Source: Echiichthys vipera | Lineage: Eukaryota > Chordata > Actinopteri > Perciformes > Trachinidae | Direction: 5' to 3' | Assembly: GCA_963691815.1 (NCBI GenBank) | Contig: OY829646.1 | Location: forward strand, 22,332,694-22,396,693 | DNA: 64,000 bases | Shown: one piece after another, positions 1-20,049 of the stretch | How positions within the stretch are numbered: the first letter of the stretch is position 1 | Layout: each line of letters starts with the position of its first letter | Made by a program: the position numbers and the translations under genes | Notes under the pieces: generated by a model | What the model was told of the DNA's origin: nothing | Database searches by the model: none | What the model saw: the letters and a program-made list of their open reading frames with translations, nothing else

Positions 1-3000
1 CGGGAGCCACTCACTGCTTTGCTAGGTCTGTCCTTATTCCTTCTCTTCTTTTCAACTAACCAAACAAAAACACTAAAGCAAAACCAACTGCACACAACCA
101 CAGAATAAAAAGAAACAGAACAGTAGAGGGCATGGAGGTACCACATAGATAAGAGCTTCAAATCTTCAATAGACCCCTATTAACAAGCCTCTGTTAACCA
201 GTCTATGAGATCTGGCAGAGGTCCAGGTGCTTTTGTCAGTAATTAGACACTCTTCAAAGAGAGTTTACTGAGCCTTTTGTTCAGGCTTCATCTCGACCAG
301 TTTAAAAGCTGCGGGGACCGTCTCTCTTGAATTCCAAATTTGACCCATTACAAATATTTTTGCAATGTTTTCCCTTTTCAGAAAAAAAAACCATGCAGCT
401 GATGAAAATGTGAATCAAATTTGCAATGATCTGCTGGTTAATGAAAGCTTTGATCAGACCATTAATTGCAGCACAGTTAGAGAAATATAACGATGTTTAG
501 AGCCAAAGAAATCGAGGGAATTCTGTAAATATTACAAGCTATTGCAGCATTTGCAAAGCTCCCCTGATTGAATAAACATCAGAAAGAAACACAATATAGT
601 AAATTCCTGTGTGGGTACAGACACGCTGACCGACCCCTCCTGTACAGACAGGAGGACCTGGGACTGTAACGCCCCCCTTTCTCTGAGGTGCTGTGGGAAA
701 AAAGGAATTCAACAAACAGGAAATGGAGCCGCAGAGTCAAAGGAAATCCTAGCGAGGAAGATGGACCATTTGATGGACACAAACAAACCCATCAGAAGTT
801 GTTCTACTCCAAGTGTGCACCTGTACGGTGTAGCTGCACAGCATGACCAGTGATACCTTAAGGCAGGCTTCAATTCACTTTTTTTAAATGGCAGTAGATT
901 TTTATTAGTAGTAGTTTTGATATATATGATTCTTCTGCAATACTTTTATATACAGTATTTACATGACAATGTATCTATGTTACTGTAATTGTCCCAGGAA
1001 GGCTCTACTTACTGAAATCAAATGGCACAATTTAGATGTTACCATGTTCATATAATTTCAAAAGATTACCTAGCCAGAAAAAAGATAGAAGATACTGTCT
1101 TATGACTAGACAGATAAATGAGGAACATTTTCTCACAATTCTTAAGTTTCTTGTAGACTCCATCATTAGGAGAAGGAGAAAATATAATGCAAGAATTAAC
1201 CCAGATCAGCAAGGTAACAAAGAACTCAACAACATCTTGAGTCGTGGAGCCTGATCCAGTCTGCTGGATCAGCATCAGAGTCAATTGATCACTATTGGCT
1301 ATATAAAGCCTGAGCCATTTCAGATTCATTGTTCATTGTACTCCATTGTGCTCTGGGTACAGCAGCTGTCAAAAGCACCCTGCTGTAAAGTTCTCCTGAT
1401 GCACGGCGTTGTCAGCCAGTGAACCACGGAGGGGCAGAATAAACAAATGGCAGCCAGCAGTGCCAATTAATATTTTTCACATTGACAGTGAGTGTCAGTA
1501 ATTTATGTAAGAACGGCCGCTCAAAATGGTGTTGTTGTTTTAAAGTGACTGTTCGGTCTCTGTTTCAGTGACTTTTAAAAGCTACATAGATGCTCTGAAG
1601 TGCCACTATCAACCGAAACCTGCATGTAAACTTTTTTTGTTTATTGTGGATGTAGAGAGAGTGAGACTGTCTGAAACCAAACTCTTGTGTCATAACAACA
1701 ATAGACGAGCACTCCCCTGTCACATAATATAGAAAACAACATTAAACATTATATCATACATTTTGTCAGACCTTTAATACTAACCTTTTGTTTAGAAAAG
1801 TAATTTCAAATGTTGGAGGCTGATAGAGGATTCTTTATAAAAGTATACACACATTGTCTTTCTCAACTGCACACTGGCTAACTTTTATTCCCACAGCTCT
1901 GAATGTTAATTTCCCACTCTTCCCTTTCCCTTTTCACCTTCCCAAAGGGAGTAGGACACAGACTAATTTTCAAACTAACCTCAAACGTTCTCGCAAAACA
2001 GCGAGGCAATACAGAAATGTGAAATTTCAATTTAGAGCAGTCAAGGAGGAGGAAGTAGTTTCACAGAGGAGTGTCTGTATCTGGGGAGCACCAGCTGACC
2101 TCGGAGTACTCAGGTGAAAGGAAAACCGGCACTGTGGTGTGGATGCCGCAGCAGCCATTTAAACAAGAAGGAGACACATGAGGGCTATGGGTTTGGTTCT
2201 TTGTCCTGTGGCCGTCAGCTATATTGTATTTCTCTTTGTTTCTATTGTGCTTCACATCCTACATACACACACACACAAACTAGAGACTGGATATAAAGAT
2301 GGACCGCTTTATGGCTCCCCAAAAGAAAAGAACAAAACAACTTGAACACACCCTTGTCAAATACATTTTTCTCAAAGATGGTTTCTGTCATTTTAGGTAG
2401 TATACATCACAATGTTTGTTCAAGTCCTAATTGTTCTGATGAGTTTGGTTGTAATTAGTTATTAAATGCATGAAAAATGGGTGACTGACAGCTTTGATCG
2501 AGTAGCAGTTGGTTGGGCTGGTGTATCGCCTGGCAACATTAAATTTAATTGGGGAAAAAATGACATGAACATTTGTAAATTCATATAATCAACGTAATTC
2601 ACCTCTCTAATAGCCACTGAAATGTTCAGTGTTTTCCAAACACTCATATTTCCACTATAAAAGCCATAGTGAGCTCAAGCACCTTACTGCATAAGATACT
2701 ACAACTAATGATTATACGATGATGTTAAATTAAAAAAATGACATATGTAAAATAGTATTTAAAAGCTTTATAATCCATCAAAGGCCAGAGAGGATGAACT
2801 CTGTGTTTGCTGGGTCAAATGCCGAATAAATCCAATTACTCCAAATACCTGATTCAGTACCCTTTTTCTCTTAAATGGCGAGAAAAGAGCTCTGAGCATG
2901 TCATCCTTACACTAATGGCAACACCACAAACACCACTCATGGTTGACACTACAAATAGAGCCACAACACCCACACTTCCTCCCCACAGCATACTCCAAAA

Positions 3001-5073
3001 CATCAATACACCTCATCCACATCCATGAACACACAGTTCATCAATCATCGCCCCGAAATAAACGTGTTACCTTGGGATCTCTTTGTAGACGGACTTGTGT
3101 CCCCCGGTGATCACTCAGCGATCTCTTCACCACTGTACGATGCCGGAAGTGATAATAATCACCAAATACCTGGAAAGACAAAGAGATATGATCAGTTCTC
3201 ACATGAGGACATTTGAATCTGTAATCTGATGAAAAGCTTGGGATCTGATAATGGCTTTAATGAAGTATGACATGACTCTGGTCGTGCTAGTACCCTACTA
3301 CTAAACCACCATGTCAAAAATACAAAATGGTTGCGTACAGAATACCAGTCAGTACAAAGCACTGGAAAATACATAGCTGCATTATCAAATAATGCATGAA
3401 GCCATCAAAACAACACGTTAAATAATCTTGTTAAAGAGCTGAATTCAGTTTTGGTACTCGGCTGATGATGCAATAAATAGGTAGCCCAGAAACATGCATG
3501 TAGACATCTGACCTTCACATTTATTTACACAGAGAAGTTGGGCCAATGTAGATGCCGGGATCCAAACATGCAATACATCAATAAATAAATGGATAAATAC
3601 AGCACAGTAAATCCATTATTAGCTACCCAGGTGCTATGTGGTTAACAAATCTCTACATACTTGCAGCTGAAAATCATTTTTCTCTGCATGTTGTGGTTCC
3701 GAGTGAGGCTAATGAGCTGTATTACTCAGTAAAGGGTGAACTTACAATTAAAGAAGCTTATTTCCATTTTCATTCCCAATAACCCTCTCCAACTCCTGGT
3801 ACCGACACACTTACATATTCCCCTGCGGCAAACCCGACACAAGACCCATAATGCTCTGTGCTCAGTCCAGTTTATTACCACTGCGTAATCAAGGTCATTA
3901 ATAGGGCGGTGACACACTTTACTTCAAAGAATATGTTGTGCGAGCAGAGAAAAGCACTCCACATTACAGCTGAACAGTTTCAGAGGGAGACGACTTGATA
4001 GCGTGAATCTACACATGTGAACAAATAATTAGTCAATTAAAAGGGAGAAACTGAGTGAAAAAAGTAAGTCATCAGTGGGGAAGTTTCATGGTTTTATCTA
4101 TTAGTTAACAATAGTTACCCTATTCACTTGTAGTGTGTTGCAAAATGTATGGAATACATATCTTTAGGGCTGTTTTCTCAAAATGAGTTCTTTCTCACTC
4201 TGAGCCAGAAATCTTTCAGTAGCACTTGCATTCACCAAACTTTACAGTTACATTCCTATCTATATTACGAATGTTTTTACAGAGGGGTTTGTTCATATAT
4301 AATGGTGAAAATTGATTTTTTTTTTTAAGCCTGTTACCAGTGTTTTGTTATTTATGGAGTGATAGAAAAGAGATATCCAAAACCCCCTCTGGCAAAAACC
4401 TTTTGAATCGAATATCTCTATAAAACCCTGTAAAACAACAAAGAGAAGCTAATTAGTCTCGTAAATGTTTTTCATTTCTTTTGTGTGTTTTTTGATTGAT
4501 TATTCAATCGAAAAATTAATAGATTAATATATTGTGGTGATGTTGCAAATCTAATCTAATCTAGACTGAGGCAAACATGAGAGATAAATACTGTGATTAG
4601 CAGTCGACGATGAAGTGCTCAGGTGGTGTTAACAGCTCCATATGCTCCAAATTGTTAATTAATGATTTCACTAAGGAGAAAATGGGGATATGCCTGAGAG
4701 TCATAAACAAAATTATCACAGCACATGTATTTTAGATGAGAAGTAAATATAATTATGGGCAGCAAACACACATAAAAAGGATAGAAATCTATACATATTT
4801 TCAACAGACTGGGTTGCTTTTGTGCAGGTTGATGTAGCGCTAAGGTACTGCAGTGTGTACTGCATTCTTTCACTCTAAAAAGAGCCACGGTTCAGTCCCC
4901 CAACCTCCTTTGCTCCCATTTAATCACAGTAAACAGGCCGATTCCAGCCTGGCTGACACAAAAAGCCCTGGCACACAAAGCCAGTGGACAAAAGGGGAGG
5001 CAATAACCAAGAGGGAAGACACACTTTACAGTACTCAGCTAAGAGGTGGAACCACCACCACCACTGCAATTCT
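1..5073. other. No gene seen; AT-rich single-copy-like DNA
   Basis: Only short stop-bounded frames with no domain. Around 4465-4540 an AT-rich stretch with gattaat motifs may be a decayed copy of the DNA element seen at 30985. Otherwise nothing recognisable. Confidence 0.6.
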
Positions 5074-5075
5074 GT

Positions 5076-5123
5076 GAGTGAGCGAGTGAGCGAGTGAGCG
5101 AGTGAGCGAGTGAGCGAGTGAGT
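5076..5123. repeat. 8-bp minisatellite (GAGTGAGC)n
   Basis: Six perfect or near-perfect head-to-tail copies of an 8-bp unit; the last copy ends in T. It keeps repetitive Ser/Leu/Thr frames open on the minus strand. Confidence 0.95.
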
Positions 5124-8100
5124 AAAGAACAAGGCCGGGGAAAAAATGCAGGATATAAAAAGAGGACAGAAGCTGACATCGAAAAGCATTAGCTGAGCCG
5201 CCGGTCCCTTTCTCCAAAGAATAGAAGAATAGAAGCAGGTAGTGGGCTCATTGTGTTAGCCAAGATAAGAGTCTGGGAGGTGGGACAGTGATCAAAGACA
5301 TGGGTGGAGAGTGGCATGGTCCATTAAACAACTCTAAATACGCTACCACCATTGGAAAGATATACTTTAGACCAAAACACCAAAGGTCGATTTATCTCAT
5401 CAGCAAATGTTTTTGAACGTGATTCATCACAGTTTAAAGCAGCTATTGGTCTTGAATCCTGTATTTCTGGGCCCATTTTGTTGATGTGAGATATTTTCTA
5501 TGAGATATAATTTCCCATAGACAACATAATGTCAGTCTTTGAAGGCAACAACAAAGCATGATTTTGTCAGAAAAACAATTTACAATTTAATTTGAAACTC
5601 ATTGTTCTGTTAGAAATTGCATGATGCAATCCACTGCAAAAGACACCAACCCCAATATCTCAAATTGTACAGATTGTAATACAGACACGGCACTTCCCAT
5701 GGTTCACGTTTACTTTTTGTACTAATTATTGTCTTCACTTTTAAATATAGCGATCTGTAAAGTGTGGACAGCTCACAAAAATCTCGAGGTTGTCAATGTT
5801 GGAAATCCCTCACTGGTGGGGAGATTTGGGTATAATACTTTATTAGAAGATAACACCTGAAATGCTCTGTAAGTCATATATTGGTGATGCAAAAACAATG
5901 TACAGTACTCAAGGCTTGTCCAACAGTGCACAATTACTTCCTAAAACTTCCAGGCCAACTAATGTCTAGATGTCTACGCTGACTTGCTTAAGTAGATTTT
6001 TAGGATAGATAGAACATTTTGCATGGGAAAATTACAACAACTTCCCTCCAAGTAGAAACCGAGCAGCCTCAGACTGGAAAGAGAATTGCTCCAAGATAGA
6101 CCAAAAATACACCTTATACACATGCATAAATGCAGATATACACACATACAGGGACAGAGGTCACCTCACATTAAAAACACCTCAACTGTATCAAACATAT
6201 GCAAACACACACTCACCTCATTCAACAACATGAAGTCTATTCTAGTTTGCTAAATGGTTACCCCTGCAGCTCAGTTGTCATCTGGCAATCAGCAACAACA
6301 CTTAAGAGCTTATGTTTTCGACCATTTAATCTCAGGACGACAATGTTTCTGTCGGACTTAACTGCTTTCCACTGGAAAAAAAAGGGCAGTTTACGACAAA
6401 GACATTCAAGATGGAAAAAGGGATGTGGAAACAGAAGGATCAGAACTGACTGGCCATTACAGATGCAATAAGCTGGGCACTGATTGAGCAGAGCAGGCTT
6501 AACCGGTGCTCTCCGAGTGGCCTATTACTGAACTGAAGCGTTAATCCATCAACCTCATTAAAATGCGTGGTAACAGACAGCGGAAAATTACTGTCTGCTG
6601 GTTTGTTTGCATGTTTGCTCCCACCCCGCCTGCCAAATTTACCTTGTGGGAAAGCACTTATCGAAAAGGTCTGATGTCTCATCTCCTGTGACTGTTGACA
6701 CAATTATGTTTTACAAAGAGCCACACAATGTCTGGAGACAAAGTGGTAAAGAGATTTGGGGGGCTGCAATAAAGTGATATGGAACCGTTTTCCATATGGA
6801 GCTGTGAATGTCAAGAACAAAGCCAGTGGATTTTGAAAATCCCACTTATGAGGAGGCCATTATTTCAGTTTCACTACGGACACATCAGTCATGATACATT
6901 TCACATCAATCATGACACATTTGCTTTCATTTTGGACATTTAACTGCATTTGATTTAGAGGCATCTGGATGTAGGGCATTACCATATTTTGTTTGTGCAA
7001 CAGCAGGTTGAGATAAATTGAGAAAATGAGACTTATACAGGCACAAGCGAAATAGCCTCCTAAAATAGTTCAGCAACCAGTTTATATAATGAGGCTGGAG
7101 TCTAATTACTCAGTGCGGTGAATGGGTAGGACAGGGGCACAGACCGCCACAGTGGCAGCTGGAGGTAACTGGCAGTTCTTGTTAAGGAGGGCAGAGAGGA
7201 CTGAGCTGCCCCCGTACACCTGAAAAAATGGGTCTGCACAGCTGGTCTGCCTTTCTGCCAAACTATGCTTAGTCATTGCATGGTTTCTTCTCATTGTTTT
7301 CCTCCCTTCTTTATTCATCCCACATCAGTCAATCTGTCTCTCCTTACTCATTAGCCTTTAGTTTTATTTGGCATCTATGTGTGTACCTGATAAGAACCTA
7401 AGCTAATTCGACAGTTTTGGTAGCCTTTGCACTTCAGAGGTGTACAGAGGTGGAGGTGAAGTGTGCAGAAAAGTTGTCTAAATACATCTAAATCATCTAG
7501 AAATAAACTATTAAGTTTATTAAACCTTATAAGGCAAACACAAGCTACCTTATTTATCAACACACTGTTCATTCTCAGCTGCGGGCCACATTCCTCTACT
7601 GTGTTTATAGAGTAAATACAGATTATGATTCTTGGCAGAGTCCACGCTTTACCGTGATTGTTCTGAAGAAGTTAGATCAGTCTATTAAATGGTGTTGACA
7701 AAAACAAGCGGATTTAATAGGATGCTGAAATATGGTGCATTTGAGTAGGGATGACAGCTGGGAAATACCCCAGTGACTCCATGTCTACAGAGGGGAGTCA
7801 GAAGGACTCAGTTTAAGCCCAGATAACATAAAGTAGTTGTTGTTCAATGTTTTGTGGCTCACTGAGGGTAGTAGTGTAGAAAAGCCACTAATTACTCCTG
7901 AAGGGGTCACTGAGAATCATGTGATTATCACAACTATATCAGCAGACAACCTAGACATTATATCCCCTTTGCATGGGCACATACTTTTGCAGAATGATTT
8001 CTTGACCATTTCATAACCAATCCCTCACTTTTGGCTTTCCACTGAAAATATTAAATCTCCTTAAGTCTGAACTATTATTCCATCACGTTGATCTGTACAG

Positions 8101-11100
8101 AAAATGAATTATTCTGCATACATCAGATAACATTGTTCCATGTGCTCGGCTGTTTGCCGATGATTAGCGTTTTCCATTTCTGAAACCTTACTATCAAACA
8201 CCCAGTCTTCATTTCTTCTACACCGTGGCTCGCCAACAAAACAAAGGTCCCCTTCAAGTCAAGATTTTCGAGTTACGGAGCCTGAGGACCTCTCAGCAGA
8301 ATGCTTTAGTACCACTTCTCCCTTTGTCCTGGCACCTGACCTTGTTCTTGCTTCGTACTAAGAAAAAAAGTAAGTACTGTCTTCTATGTCTAGGGACTCG
8401 AAAGTAATTATATTTACATAATTTTCCATCACTGCGTTTTGAAAAGTTAAGTCACCATTGTTCTGAAAACGCTGAAGTTGCTGTGGTAACCTAACGACCA
8501 GAAACTTTTGTTTCCACTCTTCTGACTCTTCTGATGTTTCTGAACTTTCATTTTGGCAATGCTCAGCAAGTGATACTAGGGTTAAGCTCCAGGTACTCTC
8601 ACAGGAGAAGAAAGGCAACGGCTAGCTTGCAGCACGGAAAACATCCCAAAAAATGCAGGCCGTATATTAAGATAAGGAGGTCTGTTTAATATGCAGCCGA
8701 TATTCTGATTCAGAATATTCGATTGTCTTGTTATGCTTTTGTCAATATGAACTGTATGGACAGTGCTGAGGAGTGCGACTAGTAAACTTCTGTCTGATAT
8801 CAGTCAACTCCGTGGAGTGGTCTACGGCATATCACGTTACCCTGACGACGCCAAAACATTTTATAATTATAATTTTAGATTTTATAATCCATGTCAAAAC
8901 AGCACCATTATTAAAAAGGTTAATGAAGAATCCAGGTGCGCTTGCACCATCTTAAATCCTGAATGTTAATATACCTGTGTAAATTTAATATGCCAGGCTG
9001 AACACCCACATGCCAATCCTTCTTGTTTACCTTTTTTTTTTAACGTGTTCAGATGTGTGTTCAGAAAGTCAATCTGCTAGAGAGCCCTCCTGACGATTAG
9101 ACAGCGGGTCAGCCCTCACAGACCAAGAACGCGCCCCACAGTCTGTAAGTCCATGAGTGTGAAGATTTAACCTATCTATCATATTTGATTAAACTCAGAC
9201 TTCCTGTTAACTTTTGGTAAAAGGGTATCTGCATGATTTCAGGGAAAAGTGAATGTTTACTTGCTGGCAACACTGCCGGAGCTTTACTGTTGACAGAATC
9301 CCACTGTGGTGTAATGTGATGCTTGCAAACCCAATGACATTTTTACTACTTATTAACTTGTACGAACACAGTAAATGTCAATGATGTGCAGCTAGGATAA
9401 ATATTACTTAAATTTACCGCAATCCTCTGAGATCACAATTTAATAGTCGTAAAAATGGGGAGAATATCATCTTATTGTATACTCCATCCTCCTTGGGTCT
9501 CTGAGTTAATACAACAGCTCATCCACTGCAGCACACCACGACTTTATGGAGTGGATGAGCATGTAAAAAGTTTATAGTGTCATGGCAGAACTGCTGCAGG
9601 GCTTTTCGCTCACGGGTCGATGGAAGCTGTCCTCAGATAACTAACTCTTCCCAGCAAGGTCTTTGTGGTGATGCAAGGGTAAAATCAGACAAGCACAAGA
9701 CTGCAAACATATGCAGTTAAGCAGGCCTTATAGCACCACTACTGAGGTTGAAAAGAGTCAGTACATACTATAATTAATTACAGAAAAGTCAATAGATTTG
9801 AGAAGTAGACAGGCAACCACTCTGTTTTGTTGTTTCCCCCTGTTATAAAATTAGAAGTAATGGTAAACAGAGCACAGAGTGATTGCCTGTCTGATAAAAA
9901 AAAAAAAAGACAACGTGACGTGATTAGCTATTTCAAAGATATTCAGTCGTGCTTATGGATATTTTCCCTTTTGCTTCGTCTAAAAAAATGTTTATGCCCT
10001 CTATATCCATTGTTGACAAAAGAAAAAACATATTGACGTGGTAAAAGGAAAGAATAGTCATGACCCTTCGACCTATGATCGAACACTCTCACTCCCCCGC
10101 TGGACCAGAACTGACTGACTGTGTGAGATGTGAATTTTAGCCTTAGGGTGGAGTCAGGTGTCATCTCAAAGAATCATTCCTGAGAGGAGGTGCAATCAGC
10201 AGGTGAGGCAGTGAAACCTCAGTCTGAGAGGTCCTTTTTGAAAATAACCTCTCAGAGCAGAGACGTGCTCCTTTAGACAAGAGCCAACTGAGATCAGAGG
10301 GAATTTTTCAACATCTTGCACTTCCACACTAATAGACTTTCTATTACGAGTCGTTGCCCGCATCCTGGTGACTTTAAAACAATGAAAATAACAAAAAAAC
10401 GTATACTATATGTATAATACTTAATAATTCTAATACTTACTTTTATTTCATCTTTTAATTCTGCTTATTGTAGTTGAAAGTGCAATGCTTTCAAATTAAA
10501 TTTGCTCATTCTCTCTCTGTCCCTACCTTTCTAACCCTACTGAACACCCTCTCTGAAGATGCATTGCTGTGTGGTACGCACAAAAGTGGCTTCGTCAGAT
10601 TAGTCAGATTCCTGAACCTTTCATCTTTTGCCACGATAGAAAAGTCAAGTGCAAGATTCGAGTCATCAATCGCACATTATGTTTTTTCTTCTTCACCAAG
10701 TCAAAAACAAAGTACATCCATATTTGTGCAACAGCTTTCCTTTCTTTGTGTATTACTTTTTGCCAGTGTGACTTTGATCATAACTCTTCAAGCAACACAT
10801 TATTTTCATAAGCATTTCAAACTCTGGAATTTATTTATCTGTAATCACCTCTCAGGCCACTGCAGAGCTTTGAAAATCCATCAAACTAATCCAGTTCTTC
10901 AGTGGAAAAAGGTCTTCAGGCATAACCTGTTCAGACTGAGAATGACAGATACTCTAACTCATGTGGTCCTTAAAGGGGAGATGATGCATTAAACCTTTCA
11001 ATCTTAAATAACAGAGCAAAATTCCTGCTCAAGCAGGACAAACAATTCATTTAGCAATAACCATATGCTGAACTTGTCTGCCTAAAAATAAATACACAAA

Positions 11101-11602
11101 CAGTTTAACTTGAATTTGTTGATAAAAAATATCATATAATACATATTCAAATTTAACTGGCTGTTTAAAATTAAATATTTGACCAAACTGATAACATAGT
11201 AATTACCATTAGAAAATAAAATGAAAACTCAAGGATCAATTCAAATATAAGCTTTTCAGCAACTGTATACCATTTCTATTATGGATATATCTTGGAATAA
11301 AAGCCATAACCCTGCGCAATCACTCCACTTTGTGCGGTGTACTTTTTGAGACATTTCTGGGTCTTCTGCTATGTAATCAGTTTCACAGAATCTTTAATCC
11401 CACTTGTCTGATAAATCTGTTAAGAGCCGGAAACAAACAACTTTTCATGATCAGTCTGCTGTAAATCAAAGGTCGCCCTATTACAATCATATGAACGGTT
11501 AAGAGATAATCACTTGAAACACGTTGTTGACTCTCGTGCAGATGCTTTGATGAGCTCATCCTCATTAGTGGAGGAATTCTGCATCCATCGAGAGTTACCC
11601 TA
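5124..11602. other. No gene seen
   Basis: AT-rich DNA with only short or low-complexity open frames. No splice-supported coding pattern or known repeat was recognised. Confidence 0.55.
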
Positions 11603-11633
<31 letters not shown>

Positions 11634-11642
11634 CGTGTGTGC

Positions 11643-11677
<35 letters not shown>

Positions 11678-11684
11678 GGAGAGA
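11603..11684. repeat. Compound microsatellite (GT)n(GA)n
   Basis: GT/GC-GT dinucleotide run passing directly into a GA run and a short A tract. Confidence 0.95.
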
Positions 11685-12214
11685 AAAAAAAGGAGCTAAA
11701 CTAAGGTTGAGGAAATTGGAGAGGGACAGAGAGGAAGCAGTTTTCGATCAGGACTGAGGCATGTTGATCACTGGTAGTGGAAGTTGTATGATTGGTTTTG
11801 ATACCATGGGGGAAGACCTAAGGTAATCTGGGGTTTTGGATCATTATTAAACAGTGCCGTTAAATTACCAACATCTAGTGTAAAAAAGAAAAAGATCAGG
11901 AAAGTGGGAAAGCATTTTTCACTTCTGACACATTTGGCATTTTGATCGACTCTAGTTTTCAAAACTGCAGAACAGAGAGACACTTTTCAAAAATGTGTCT
12001 TTTATTCAATGGCTGTGAACAAAGTACAAAAGGCTGTCATCACGGTGATGCGTTTGATGTCAATCAAACATGGGCATCTGAAAAAAAAAAGTGTGTGGGA
12101 CCATTCCTGTCCGTAGATGTAATTTCCTGTATTCAGGTGCCTTTTAATTAACCAGTTGCTTTTATAGCATAAAACTTTATAGCCTAACAATAAAAGTCTA
12201 GTAAGAACAAAAAA

Positions 12215-12305
12215 ATATTTTTCCACCAAGCGGTTAATCCACAGCCACAGGTTCGACTCCGACCTGCGGCCCTTTGCTGCATGGCTCCCCCTCTCTCTCT
12301 CCCAC
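12215..12305 (+). repeat. SINE-like fragment with Pol III box B-like sequence
   Basis: GGTTCGACTCC resembles a Pol III box B and is followed by a CTGCGGCCC...CTCTCTCTC tail that I recall as a common fish repeat. Box A was not found, so this is a fragment, not a tRNA gene. Confidence 0.5.
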
Positions 12306-13180
12306 CCCAATGGTTTTTGATACCTATGCGTAGGTCAAGTGCAGGTTATCCTGTATTTTCTGCACTATGGCCAAAAGGCTATGCAGATTTAGGCAGAATA
12401 TGACAAAAACTACCACAGACAAAAAGGAAATGCAGCTACTACAAAGGCTGAAAATAATTATAACTAGACGAATCCAGTGGAAGTTCTTTCTAAGATTTTA
12501 TTGGAACGTTTTCTACAATAATCACTTTTTTGAGTAGTAGATAATAATAATGATGAAAGAAAATTTTAACAAATTAAAGTAAAAAACATCATCGCATGTA
12601 AATGGGCTGGATTTGCAGTATGTAAGCTATTTCTGCATCAAGCAGGACAAAGTAGTGGCAGTGACGGGAAAGACAGGAAAGATTTACCATGAATTTATTG
12701 GCATTTAAACTGCTTCTCAGCCCCCCAGGGCTCCCTGCCAGGAGCGCTGGAATAAACGGCATTATATAAGAAGACATGAAAGCACGCTGCATAAAATCCT
12801 GGGCTGGACGGAATTAATGTGCACTGATGAATAAGCATGAGCAGTGATATTAATACAGCTGTGAGTCTCAGAGTATGAGCAAAGCCGCAGATTACAGCAC
12901 TGAATTAAATGATTAGGCAGGGGTATTTTTTAAGTCTCATCTGATTTCTGTTCCATTTTAAAAGTTGGTCACGTGAGAGATTTCAAGCAGGATTTGAGCG
13001 GGATTTTTATGGCCAGTTTGGGAGGTGTACACAAGGGTAACATTCATTGAAGATGAGTTTGACAGCTGAGTCTCTTTCTATAAAGTTAAGTTCACTACCT
13101 GGATTATAAATGCAGAGAGTGCAAGGACACACGTACTTTAACTTTAAAAGTCTTCCTTTTAACTATATCATCTCATTAAA

Positions 13181-13235
13181 ACACACACACACACACACGC
13201 ACACACGCACGCACGCACGCACGCACGCACGCACG
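13181..13235. repeat. Microsatellite (CA)n then (GCAC)n
   Basis: A pure CA run passing into a tetranucleotide GCAC run. Confidence 0.95.
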
Positions 13236-14814
13236 GTGATCGTCAGTGGGACAGGAGCTAATAAGATTCAACTCTGGCATCTAATTTTATCTCCCCTCTT
13301 TACTCCTTTAGCACTGCTGCAGGACAGAAATACCAAACTGGATCTTCCCATCCTAATGAAGGACCACAGGGGCCATGTCAGGAAGCTGCACTCTTGATTT
13401 CCTAACAACCTCTCCATCTAAAAACATTTCCATCACTGTTTTCCTCCATCCAGAGAGGACCAGGCACTGTTGTCTGGGCACCCACCACATGTAGCAAACC
13501 CTTCTGCACTTCAATTTAATGGACTGCCATGACGGTGTCCCGGTGGTGCCCAGCAGCATTCTGAGAGTGACTTTGAGAAAAATGTGAAGAGGACATAATG
13601 ATCCCATATTGGTGGGAGAAAGACAAATGCCCTCATAAAAAAGGAAAAAAAGTAGTTCCTTTGTTAGGTAAAAAGAGAGAAGTAGGTATAATATGCATCT
13701 GTCAAGTTGCACACTCTGGACACACTGTATTTTTCTTATCATTGTTGGTTTGGTTATTCTAGCATGTCCCCGCTGCACTCAGCTCATATGAAATTGAGCC
13801 ACAACCTCATCTTACTGCTGCCAACGCCCAAGGCTGCACACATAACAGTCTGTGATCCCCCTCACTCTACAAAAAGCCTCCGACTCATTGTGCTCCTCTT
13901 CTCTGCACGGAAGGTGAAGTGGGGTGAAAGAAAGACGGATCACAAAGCAAGATCCACCACACAGATGGAAGAGGGGAAGCCCTCCAAGACTGTTTGTTAT
14001 CACCGTTTCCACGGAGATCAGCTATGGTTCAGTTTTGGCAGTGTGGTATGTTGCATGAGGGCTAAGAGGGCAAGAGATTGTAATAAAGTATTTGGTTTTG
14101 CAAAGAAAAAAAGAGAACATTTCAGAGTTTGTTCTTCTAAGATAGCAACAATATGATGGGTGATGTGTGCAAGAGAGGAAGACAAATCCTCAGGAAGACA
14201 AAACTAGTTTTCCATTGTTTTGTAATATTTTACAGCATCACAAGCAAAACATGACACCAACTGTGATTGTTTTGATATGGTATGCATTGCCAGTTGGCAT
14301 AGCTCACCTCAACTTGGCTATGGAAAAATGATTAAGCACATCATATTGGCTGACCAGCTGATAGGCTGTCTCATCAGTCATTACTTATCTGCACTGCTTT
14401 CGTCTTGCTCAAAAAAAGACTACAAGCTGTAGCTAAATGTTTCTATAATAATACCCCCGCTCAAATCCAACATCATTTTCACAGATAAACATGCAGAAAT
14501 CTGCCACTGCTCGCACATAAAAGTACTGAAATAAGTAGACACAAAATAATTCTACAATATTTCTTAATAACTGGCATGTTCCTTATTGAGGGGAAGGTAG
14601 TCTACACAATATCTATGAAAATTCGTATTACAGGCAAAGCATGTTACCCCCAGGTCTTATGTAGCACACCCATGGACTCTAAAAATGATTGATGTAGGTT
14701 TCAGATCTGAAAAGTGAAGCCAATGCCTTGAACCTGCATTCGGTCTAATGGCCAGCAACCAGATGTATTACCTCAGTAAACATTTTCCTAATAACAGTCT
14801 AATCGCTAGTGTAA

Positions 14815-15033
14815 AATCTTCGATAAAGCACACTGTACATTTTGTAAATTATGGTCCCATTTAGAGTGGATGACTTGCCTCAACCAATTCAAAACTTGCA
14901 AAGTTTCCCTCTTTAGCCTAGCACCACCCTCTCCCCAAAAGTGGCCACAAATCCAAGGCTTCGAAACGGCAGTCCACAAACCAATGTATGACATCACAGG
15001 AGCTTTGTCCGCTTCTTTTATACAGTCTATGGT
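14815..15033 (+). repeat. Interspersed repeat ending TTTTATACAGTCTATGG
   Basis: Contains the phrases AAGGCTTCGAAACGGCAGTCC and TTTTATACAGTCTATGG, which I recall from a very frequent teleost interspersed repeat. Ends are approximate and the family name is not known to me. Confidence 0.55.

Positions 15034-20049
<5,016 letters not shown>

Noticed and set aside
10474..10992. 172-codon plus-strand frame, one of the longest outside strc
   Set aside because: Starts at a TTG, has no recognisable domain or good splice context, and lies in AT-rich DNA where long chance frames are expected.
13353..13778. 141-codon minus-strand frame opposite another open plus frame
   Set aside because: No domain and no coding pattern; two unrelated opposing frames suggest chance.
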